Positions 1 through 8,565 of a stretch of 20,816 nt of DNA are shown here, one piece after another (the stretch's first letter is position 1; the number at the start of each line of letters is the position of its first letter). Source of the DNA: Intoshia linei (taxonomy: Eukaryota > Orthonectida > Rhopaluridae); NCBI GenBank assembly GCA_001642005.1, contig LWCA01000669.1, positions 1-20,816 of the forward strand. The letters are read 5' to 3'. The position numbers and the translations under genes were made by a program. The notes below the pieces were generated by a model, which was given only the letters and a program-made list of their open reading frames with translations, did no database searches and was not told where the DNA came from.

Positions 1-346
1 TCAAAACTTTAGAGGCGATGCCCCAGGGTTTTTTTTAACAGTTGAGAGGTAAGACTGGGTGCAAATTGAATAGTTTCAAAATGTTTATATGGTGGAAGGG
101 TGCACTTTTAATATAAAAATTTGTTCACACCCCTAATGATAGTAACAGGGAGATCAAGGTATAAATTAGGATAATATAAAGCTAACTCTGTTAGAAAAGA
201 GTGTGATTTCTATAAACTACTGTATACATGAAAAATTGAACGGCAGAATTTTACACCTTCCGTGACATAAACTCTGAATTAGACATCTGTAAATTCAGAC
301 GTATTATTTTATTTTCTTATATTGATATCAGTTTACATTATTTTAG
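1..346. other. no gene recognised (window edge)
   Basis: AT-rich sequence without a convincing exon or repeat. It is probably upstream intron of the gene whose first visible exon starts at 347, because that exon opens in mid-codon behind a TTTTAG acceptor. Confidence 0.4.
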
Positions 347-3300
347 ATGAACTTGAAAGAATTGGTAATACTGACGAATCAATATTGGAAAAATGCGGGA
401 AATTGCAAACCTTGGCTAGTGACTTGTCAAATTTGTACGATAAGTATTGTTTTAAAATATTCTTAAGTACTACACCTTTTTCTATTCAAACTATAAAAAT
501 TAAAAAAGGTGTATTTTAAAAATCTTTTTTGCTAATCTAATCTACTAAATTTAAATTTCTATGTAAACTGTAAAGCTATTTTTTAATGTGTAGCTATTAC
601 AAATAATAACTAGCTCTGCCGATAGGGCGTTTCCATAATTTTTCATAATACATGCACAGATTCAATTTATAACCTTACAAAATAAGTATAGAGAAACATC
701 AGTAGACCTGGCCAAACTGGCCACTATTAAAAATGATTATTCTTTGAAGATTTTAGTTTTGCATTCACATAACAAACTACATCTTAGAAAATTTTTAAAT
801 ATAATTTTAAATTTAGGAATATTTAAATTTCTCGAGATAATAATTCCCGAGAGCAAGCACTAGTCCCTATACATTGTTTAATCGATCGTTTATGGCCTAA
901 AACTTGAGAATCAATTATTCTAACAGTTGTAAATCTCATTTATCGTCATAATTTTGACATACAGTGTGTTGCAAAAGTATAAACACAACTAAGATATATA
1001 CTATAGCTAATAACTATGATTACCTGATTAGGGTAATTATGTTTAGTGAATATTTTTATCTAGTATGCATTTTGTAAATGTTTAATTAAAAAAAGTAGTT
1101 AGGGCGTTCGGCAATATACATGATTTAAATAAAAAAAATATTTTTTCAAAAGTATAAATGATTATAATGTATATTATATATATGTATTAATGTATGGTTT
1201 AGCTCAAAATTTTTCACAAATAAAATGAATGAAATTGTTATTACACAATCTTATCTTTACCCCATTCATTTAATAATTGATTTGGACAAGCTTGTAGTTA
1301 TAAACATAAAACAACCAATTAGAACTGGTATGTATTATCAGCATTATTTGATTCAGTGCTTTAAAACTTGATAAAGTATAATTATAATTAAATGTTTTAA
1401 TTGTGTACATTAATATGTATAATTTATAAATAATTTTAACGTTTTTGAAAAATCTCACCTTGAAAGAGTCAAGCGTTTTATTTTATTTTGTATATTTAAA
1501 ATAGTGAATCCCAAAGTAGATACCGCGGTGGCAGTAATTCCGTTAAGCATTTTAAAATCTACCCCAAACGATTTGGAGATTTGGAATTTACATTTTTCAT
1601 TTTAATTTCACTAATTTAAAAAATATAAAAAAGATTTAACTTTTAAATCTTAAAACATGTGTTTAAGATAATATATTCATTTAAGAGTTGATTATCAAAT
1701 TTGAGAGTTTTGAACATGGAATATATTTTAAATTGTAAATTGAAAGATTCCTTTTATTTTATCAATAAGAACAACATAGTTTCGTTACACTGAATCGATT
1801 AATTATGATTATTATTATTGAGTCTACGCACGAAAACTTCAACAGTGATCATGTTTTTAATTCATAATTTTATATATATATAATTTTTTTTCATTCCAAA
1901 GACGAGAAAAGTTTTTAAATGTTATTACGAACAGAGCCGAACCTAGCCTACTGAAATACCCGAAATAAAAACAGGTCCTAAAAATCTTTCCATAGTGTGT
2001 ACTGTCAATGTCATATATCCCTAGCCATCTCTCAATGGGTCTTGAGTCTAGGCTCTGGCCTTGGATATTCGAAAAAGGAAGTCTACAAAGTTTTACAAAA
2101 TATTTTTTCGATCCCCTACCTGCCTAAAGAGGTTTCGTTTAATGGTAGATTCGAATCTGATTGTAATATTAAGTTATCATTAAAGTTTGTGGAAAGACCA
2201 CTTAAAAATGATAATTTTATGAAAAGTGGTCACTTTTGAGAGCGTAGGCTAATTGTGTATATATTTTATTGAAAAAAATTTATTTTAGAAAAATTATGCT
2301 TTACAAATACCTTAGTTAATAGACTTTTAAAAATTCAAATTTCCAATCCAAATTTAATTCAATCAATATGTAAATCTGATGAAAATTTTTATTGTGTAAA
2401 ATTTAATTGTTACATTTCAATATTTTATATACAGTACGGACATTAAGCGGCCACGTTTTGGTAAAAGTGGTCCGTTTATAAAATACTGGTTCATATTGAT
2501 TTTAGCCTTTTTATATAAAAAAAACTGAAAAAAATGTAAGAATTTTTAAATTTATAAAAAAGTGGTCCGATTAATCTTTCACTATTGTAGTTGAATAAGC
2601 CAATAAGTTTAATTTAATTTGTTAATTACATTTGCATACCATTTTATATTCTTTCTAAAATTTCACGAAAATTTTAAATTTTTTTCATTTTTTTTAAATT
2701 ATAAGACAAATTAAAAAAAACAAAATAATATAATTATTAATGATGCGACGATTCCGATTCTTTACGACTTTTTTAAAAAAAAATAAAAATTAATTGCATA
2801 TGAATTATCGCTTAATACAATAAAATAATTAAATTTTTCGAATATTGGTTTACTTGTAAATAGTTATTTTCGCTTTCTTCTTCAATTGAAATTTTAATAA
2901 TTTTTAGGGTTCTATCTGTTTTCCAAAACGAAATGGAATGTTTGGTACAACTGGTGAAAAGCTAATGTTTTCACATTATAATTTAAAATTATGTGGCTCT
3001 GATGTTAATTAATTAATTTAAGCATTTTTACTATGTTTCTTAGTCGTTTATTTAATAGTTCTATAAATGGTTATAATGGTCTAAACGTTTATTCTTGGTT
3101 ATTTTTTTAATTAAAACAAATAAAATTCACAAAAATAGTATGATTCAAAAGTATTTGGAATCACATCGAAATCGGAATCATTGAAAACTTAGGAATCGTC
3201 GCATCTCTAATAATTATAGAATATGGTATCCACTTTTTTTAATAGAAAGACCCATTTTGCACGTAGATATTTTTTTTGATTTTAAGCATTTATCCAAAAA

Positions 3301-4997
3301 AAATTGAAATCTGTTTATATTTACCCCTCAAATGTAATTAATTCATACAAAAATGTAAAGATAAATATAAATCATTATTTGGGTTGTTGCTAAGGTTGCA
3401 ATTCCTTTGACGAGATTACCATGTTTTGTGGACCATTTATTTTGGTCTTTACGAAACTTATTTTGAGTTTATATGCATTAATTATGACGAATTCAAACAT
3501 CATTAAAATGCTTAAATGCACCCATGGGTTTGCTCATAAAAAAACACATCAAAAGTGGACACCTTATTGTAAAATGTAAATTTAATGGTATAATATTAAT
3601 AGTATCATTCATTAGAGAGAGTTTTTGATATATTTTATACCATGTTCAGTGCACACTGTTTACAACCTTTTTGAGAATTTTAAAACTACAAATTTTAAAA
3701 TTTTTGAAAAAATCCCATTATTGAAAATTAAACCAAATTAAGGTAATTTATTAACCGGTTGTCCGGATTTAACTTTTTTATAAATATTTTAAATTTGGTC
3801 CAATTTTCGTTATTTTACGATTGTAAAATAAATAAAATTTTAAATTCAAATCTACTTTTAATCATTATTGGTAATGCTTTTAACTCTGATTTTCTTTGTT
3901 TTCAGATTAATATTATTTGATCATTTTATCACAAAATTGAATTTTTATTGAAGAGAAAATTTTTTAACAACTGTATAATTATAATTTAAACCGAGTAATG
4001 TTATTATCTAATTTATTATTTTTAATTTTAGGTTGTTGGAAAATTAATTAATCACATTTTATGCCTGGAAAACATTTGTGATAAAATTATGAATTTGATG
4101 GAGTCTGATATACCTGTTACCGTTTTTAAAGACACCAAGTATTTTTTTATTTTTTTCTGTACTTGGCTTTGTATTGATATTATACAATATTGTTAATAAT
4201 AATATAATGATAATATGGTAGAGTAGTGGTTCACATAGCTGAGCCTACCCAGCTCGAGGCTAACCGAAAATGAAAAATAAGACCTAAAATTTTTTTCACA
4301 AATTATGAATAGTGTCATATAGCCCGAACGACTAAGACTGTTGACTTGATATTTTAAATGTTGCACACAAAACAGTTATGATATAAGAATATAATTTTTT
4401 GAATGCTCAATTTGAAAAATGAGGCCCCATTTATAAAAATATCGTCAAGACACTCGAAGAGGAGCAAAGGTTCGGTAGGTTCGCAATTAATTTTCATCAA
4501 CAAAAATGATCGACCCACCAATCAGCTTGATTTAAAATTAATTTAATTGGACCAGTTTAAAATTGGAATTTTCTTTACAAATATGGTTAAAAATTTAAAA
4601 ATAACAATATTGTGCAAAGGCGTTTTAATCGTCTTAAAAATGAAGTGTTTTACTGTTTTTTATTTTTTAAATTTTAATTGAATCTATTTAGAATTTTAAT
4701 AGTGTTGACTAATGCAGATGAAGATAATATCATTGAAATTAATCTAGATATGGAATTTTTGTTATATTTAAATTTTCCAATTAAAAACAACCAGCAATAT
4801 GTTACTTTAAAAAGCGCCTACCCTACGAAAAATATAAAAATGTAATTAAAACTAAAATTTAGTCTAAAATAATTATATAATCTTTTTAATTTAGAGTAGA
4901 ATCATTTATTGTTAATACCCTCAATAGCTTGACCCTCGAAGAAATTGTTCAATTTAACTTCTTGAAATTTAGTAAAGACATTAGTTGTATTTTTTAA
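347..4997 (+). CDS. unidentified multi-exon gene, 5'-partial, five exons
   Basis: I do not recognise the product. The proposed exons are 347-443, 2323-2395, 4032-4138, 4692-4841 and 4895-4997, with stop TAA at 4995-4997. Every junction is GT-AG and the codon phases agree throughout (AA|A, phase 0, AA|A, AT|A), which is the main evidence. The joined product is acidic and helical-looking. It begins in mid-codon with DELERIGNTDESILEKC, continues through LINHILCLENICDKIM, and ends LTLEEIVQFNFLKFSKDISC plus two residues. No signal peptide, membrane segment or catalytic motif is visible. The 5' end lies outside the window. Introns 1 and 2 (1,879 and 1,636 nt) are long and intron 2 holds two MITEs; the last intron is 53 nt. 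The stop lies 21 bp from the stop of the convergent minus-strand gene. The exon at 2323-2395 is the least certain; the last three are well supported. Confidence 0.6.
444..2322. other. long intron: no gene; scattered repeat remnants
   Basis: Intron 1 of the unidentified gene. At 962 there is a CAGTGTGTTGCAAAAGTATA sequence that looks like one Tc1-type terminal repeat with no partner in the window. An 80-codon open frame at 1997-2239 has no recognised motif. At its end, GACCACTT (2196-2203) and AAGTGGTC (2224-2231) form a short inverted repeat that resembles the pogo-like sequence at 2432. No other content is recognised. Confidence 0.4.
2432..2585. repeat. pogo/Tigger-like MITE remnant
   Basis: The left end begins CAGTACGGACATTAAGCGG and continues into GGTAAAAGTGGTCCG. 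The right end holds AGTGGTCCGATTAATC and finishes CACTA. Read inverted, the right end matches the left imperfectly over about 25 bp (GTGG..CCG..TTAAT..). A CAGT start with GCGGCCAC and GTGGTCCG motifs is typical of pogo/Tigger ends. It is about 155 bp and non-coding. It lies in intron 2 of the unidentified gene, 36 bp after the exon ending at 2395. The right boundary is uncertain. Confidence 0.45.
2738..3209. mobile_element. non-autonomous hAT-type element (MITE)
   Basis: A 472-bp element flanked by a perfect 8-bp direct repeat, ATAATTAT (2730-2737 and 3210-3217), the target duplication length of hAT transposons. The ends are inverted repeats: TAATGATGCGACGATTCC on the left and, on the opposite strand, TAGAGATGCGACGATTCC on the right (16 of 18 match). 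A further GATTCCGAT motif recurs inside the right end. There is no transposase, so it would have depended on an autonomous relative. It sits in intron 2 of the unidentified gene. Confidence 0.8.
3218..4031. other. rest of intron 2: nothing recognised
   Basis: AT-rich, stop-rich in all frames. A strong pyrimidine tract and CAG acceptor near 3904 is followed by only 14 sense codons and then TGA, with no donor, so no exon is called. Confidence 0.4.
4139..4691. other. intron 3 of the unidentified gene: no coding content
   Basis: The only notable stretch is AGTAGTGGTTCACATAGC from about 4212, which resembles one hAT-type terminus but has no partner. The rest is AT-rich and featureless. Confidence 0.35.
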
Positions 4998-5018
4998 TTA
5001 AATATAAAGATAATTGAA

Positions 5019-5877
5019 TTAGACTAATGAAGAGATAACTTTAATGGCTTGATTAGCGATCGTAGACAATAACATAATATCCATCATGTATACTTGTACC
5101 ACTTGAGAAAACAGTAACATGAATCCTGAAGCTTGAATAGTAAAAAGCAGTGATGGGCAATAACAGTTGCTTAATATTCCTTGAAAGTACAATATTCTAA
5201 TAAATATATAATTATTAATTAATATGGAAGTTTATTAAATTACCTGACACCAAACAAAACTGCTTCAAACACCCACAAAAAATTGAGAAAGCATGCCGAT
5301 CCATGTGTTGAAGCTAATAATAATGCTCCTAAATGAGGCATATTCCACATCAACATGACCGTGTGGTATTTCCAAGCTTTTTCCTCCTTTTTTTGCCAGA
5401 ACCCATAAAAACTAGCTATGAAAATATGATTAATATAATGATATTGTATTACCTAAAGCATGTGGTAATCCAACAAAAGGTATTGTCCTTATGATAAATC
5501 TTAATTTTGCTGTAAAATCGACTAGTTCACTTTCAGGAGTTGCACAATAAAATAATTTCATCATAATTTTGGTAAAAACCAAAACTATGAAAAGATAAAA
5601 CCACCCCGACGTCGTTGCAAAGTTGACTACACGTTGTAGTACGGGATATTCATTACGCTGTTGCATTTTGGGCTATGTGAATGGTAAGTTAAAAATTATT
5701 ATAATTACATTCGCCATATATTCAAATCCTTTGTCAAGTTTTAATGCTTGTATTAAATCTTTTGTTTCAATTTTTTCGTCAGTTAATTTGTTGAATTTGC
5801 TTTTTGTTTTATTGTAGAAACAACTAAAATAACTACGTGCTTTTTTAAAGTTTTCTAATTTTGCCAGATTGCTGCGA
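5019..5877 (-). CDS. predicted multi-pass membrane protein, 5' end unresolved
   Basis: Product not recognised. Exons in transcript order are 5877-5709, 5672-5453, 5415-5244 and 5169-5019 (stop at 5021-5019). Introns are 36, 37 and 74 nt, all GT-AG, and phases are consistent. The N-terminal part is soluble and basic (RSNLAKLENFKKARSYF), followed by hydrophobic segments including WFYLFIVLVFTKIMMKLF, FIIRTIPFVGLPHALASF, a stretch around LGALLLAST, and FLNFLWVFEAVLFG. For the last exon an acceptor four codons earlier is also possible. I prefer 5169 because that frame stays hydrophobic (GFMLLFSQVV). No in-frame ATG precedes the first exon: a TGA is met upstream, so either a further exon lies elsewhere or translation starts at an internal ATG. 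The gene lies 118 bp downstream of RPA3 on the same strand and converges with the plus-strand gene. Confidence 0.6.
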
Positions 5878-7157
5878 CTGAAATGAATATATATAGATCA
5901 CTTGCACTGAAATAACGTCGTAGAAAAAAATTTTATTCAAATTGACAGTAGTTACAAAATGGTCAGTGATGTATTGACCCAAAAATATACAAAATTTATT
6001 CACAAATAGAAGTCATTTCTCGCATTAGCTTTATAGTCTTTACAATTTTTGCGCTGTCTAAACACGTATAATCAATTAATTAAAATTAAAAATTCAATAC
6101 CAAAATCTGAATTCGTGGCCTCATTAAAATTATCCAGAATTTGAGTGCATTTTATTTGATTATTGGATTGCGCCTGACCGATTACTTCAATTATTCCTTC
6201 CAGTTCCATTTCCTTCTATCAGTTTTTAGAATAATAGTTCACAACTTTATTTACCGGATTTTCCATTATTACTGTAACTAAAACATCGTCCAATGTTGTA
6301 AATTTAAAGCTCATATCACTGCTAGTCAACTAAAATGTACCAATTATCCATTTTTGTTAATTTTCATCTACGTTTCTCAATCTCGAATATTTTTCAATAT
6401 TAATTTTATTTGTAGTAATTAAATATTAGACTACGTACATTTAGCGCATTAATTTATAGATATTTTTTTAATTTATAATCTTTGAATGGAAAAGTGAAAA
6501 TACATTTTTGAAAGTTTCATTTCACAATAATGATATTAATTGTCAGAGTTTGAATAACTTAAAATAAAATAACCGTAGTTTTCTGCACAGTTCCAATAAG
6601 AGTAACATTTTTGTGTAAAAAATCGTTCAAGTCGGCACCGTTTATTCGCATTTTTAAATTTTGGACAATCAAGTTATTTTAGCGATAATAGTTATGACAA
6701 ATAATTTTTGAAATAATTTTAAATAACACTTATCAAAATAAATAATGCGAGTGTTTTCGGTTTGAATGATAGATTCTAAAATTTATTGAGATTATTTTTA
6801 TGTATATGCTTTTTATTATAATTTTTACGTTTACCACGTTCGTACACCAATGTTACCATTATCCGTGCCTTTTTCAACTTAAACATTACAAATTGTCTGG
6901 AAACAGAATAGAATATGAGATGAACGCTTTTTTCAACGCTGAAATGAATCGAATCATATTGTAAAGTAGTTCAGGGTCAAGATAGAATCTCAGGCCTTTT
7001 TATCATTTCTTTTGAAAAAGATGTATCAAATCTCATGCAAGCTATTTATATATACGTTTTGTCGATTTATTTAAAAAATGCCCTTTTTATTTATTTTTAA
7101 AATCTTAAAATTATCTTTCATATGATATTAATTTTTTCTGGATGTACAACAAAAAGT
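5602..7157. repeat. segmental duplication, copy 1 (source copy)
   Basis: This segment is repeated in direct orientation at 10599-12103. Both start with CACCCCGACGTCGTTG and lose similarity just after ACAACAAAAAGT. Copy 1 contains the 5' part of the membrane-protein gene and all of RPA3 with intact frames and splice sites, so it is taken as the source. No target duplication or terminal repeats were seen at the borders, and introns are kept in both copies. It is therefore a DNA-level duplication and not a retrocopy. Confidence 0.85.
5996..6651 (-). CDS. RPA3: replication protein A 14 kDa subunit (RPA3)
   Basis: Small OB-fold subunit of the heterotrimeric single-strand DNA-binding complex RPA, which acts in nuclear DNA replication and repair. 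Exons in transcript order are 6651-6574, 6329-6255, 6215-6101 and 6057-5996, giving 109 residues against about 120 for the usual family member. The N-terminus MRINGADLNDFLHKNVTLIG matches the family opening (RVNG..L..F..K.V.L.G). Exon 2 gives the OB strands around FKFTTLDDVLVTVIMENP, and exon 3 gives the signature MELEGIIEVIGQ, like the family's EGxVEVVG. Exon 4 forms the C-terminal helix used for trimerisation (SAKIVKTIKLMREM). Introns are 244, 39 and 43 nt. The donor after exon 1 (GTTATT) is weak; the other splice sites are ordinary. A degenerate copy lies at 11300-11609. The family call is confident; exact ends are a hand model. Confidence 0.87.
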
Positions 7158-7831
7158 GAATTTTAATATTATGTATTTTAAATTAAAGATAATCGACTGT
7201 ATAATTAATAATTGCTCTTTTATAGATATTTCTTTATTTATCTCACTTGATATTATGATTGGAATATATAGAAAATTTGAAAACCACTTCTATAAAGTAT
7301 ACTTGAAAGATCACTTGTATTTGAAATGAATTTAATATGTTTCATTCCTGTAATTAAATTTTTTGACCAATTAGAAATAGAATATTGTATTTAATCCATT
7401 TAGACCGGAATCATTTTTTTCGATGAATCATAACGAAATTTTTTTTGGTCGATATATATTGTCGCAAACCCTCATATTTTGATTTTATGTAAATCTGCCT
7501 TCCTGAAATTTAGATATGTTACATTAAGTTATTCTCCTTCTAATGAACTATACGACATTATTTATCCAAGTAAGATTAAGAATAGATATAAAAATATGTA
7601 AAAAAGTCACATTTGTTAATTACATTTGTATATAATAATTAATAATTTATAAATGACTATTTATTTCCTCAAAAATATGTGCAAAATTGATGTCACTAAA
7701 ATAACTTTTTCATAATTTGCATAGCAATACTGACCCCTTCAGATTGGACATAGAAAACTAAAATACAAAGAAGCGAAAATATCATTAATAACATAAATGT
7801 ACATTGTACATGAAATTTTATTATGAATACA
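7158..7831. other. no gene recognised
   Basis: AT-rich intergenic sequence between the duplicated segment and the pseudogene fragment. I found no open frame, terminal repeat or RNA gene that could be supported. Confidence 0.4.
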
Positions 7832-8073
7832 TTATTTAGATAAATTAGAAATGATCCATAAATAATCTCCCATCATTCTTAGGGTTTTTTTCGTTTATAT
7901 CTCGTATTTAATTGTTGATTAAATCTTTCACCATGTTCATCAGAGAATGCACCACAGTTTAAAGGGAAAACACTTGAATGGCACATTATGAGGTGTACTA
8001 TATAGCTTAAAAGAACACCCATTTGTTCAAATATATTTAATATTATAATTATATAATATTTAAATTTTTTCAT
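7832..8073 (-). pseudogene. fragment of a repetitive animal gene family with an SDEHGERF motif
   Basis: The minus-strand frame holds HLIMCHSSVFPLNCGAFSD followed by EHGERFNQ and ends at a stop. A second frame then resumes with RMMGDYLW. The combination of FPxNxGAxSDExGERF and, about 25 residues later, MMxDYCW is a signature I know from a multi-copy, uncharacterised protein family found in arthropods, Hydra and other invertebrates, apparently spread with mobile DNA. Here the fragment covers only the signature region, has at least one frameshift, and shows no splice-site framework. It is treated as a dead relic; its function, even in intact copies, is not known to me. Confidence 0.6.
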
Positions 8074-8128
8074 TTGATATGTTATATTTTAGATCGATGT
8101 CGTTTATAAAAATAAAAAAATATAAGAA

Positions 8129-8247
8129 TAAATCCTAACTTATATAATATGCTACCCAATTTTTGTTTGTCTGTGTGTTCAGCTTTATTTAAATAACTAC
8201 CCGTCTTAGAATTTTATAAAGTCCACATTTCAATTACAGTTTTTTCC
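8129..8247 (+). repeat. 119-bp dispersed repeat, copy 1
   Basis: Begins TAAATCCTAACTTATATAAT, contains TTTGTTTGTCTGTGTGTT and TCTTAGAATTTTATAAAGTC, and ends in a T-rich run. It closely matches 15031-15149 in the same orientation and at the same length. Class unknown. It lies about 320 bp upstream of the receptor start codon. Confidence 0.8.
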
Positions 8248-8565
8248 ATAAATAAAAAAAAAAATTTTTGATGAAGATAAAAAGAAAAACTAAAACTATT
8301 AAAAAAAGTATTCTAAATATTGAAATTAATCCTCAAATTTTTGTTGAAAATAGTTCCACAAACGCCAAAACCTATCAGTTTACAAACCACTTAATCGTCG
8401 AATCTCGGATGTTAGAAATTAGAAAAGAACGAACTTACATTCAATACACAACAACAATAAAAAGTTTCTAATTAAAATGAAAAAATAATAACAGACGATT
8501 ACTTAACCCTTTCACAATAAGAAAACGAAATAAACAACTATGAATAGCGCATGATTTCAATAATA

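Noticed and set aside
962-1000. Tc1-like terminal repeat suggesting a complete transposon
   Set aside because: No inverted partner or transposase remnant was found in the window, so only a possible orphan end is noted.
1270-1458. 62-codon minus-strand frame
   Set aside because: Asn/Tyr/Ile-rich translation of AT-rich intron sequence without motif or splice support.
1997-2239. 80-codon plus-strand open frame
   Set aside because: No motif, no splice context that connects to flanking exons in phase, and the end contains a repeat-like inverted motif. Left uncalled.
3880-3960. Strong pyrimidine tract and CAG acceptor suggesting an extra exon near 3905
   Set aside because: The only open frame ends at TGA after 14 codons with no GT donor before it, so no exon can be built.
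5623-5817. 64-codon plus-strand frame followed by a good GTAAGT donor at 5684
   Set aside because: It lies antisense to two exons of the membrane-protein gene, whose frames, motifs and splice phases are better supported.
6740-6880. Possible minus-strand exon (MFKLKKARIM...) upstream of RPA3
   Set aside because: Considered as the missing first exon of the membrane-protein gene, but the phase does not fit 5877 and no family similarity is visible.
8268-8471. 67-codon plus-strand open frame upstream of the receptor
   Set aside because: Low-complexity Lys/Thr/Ile composition directly after the T-rich end of a dispersed repeat; no recognised motif.
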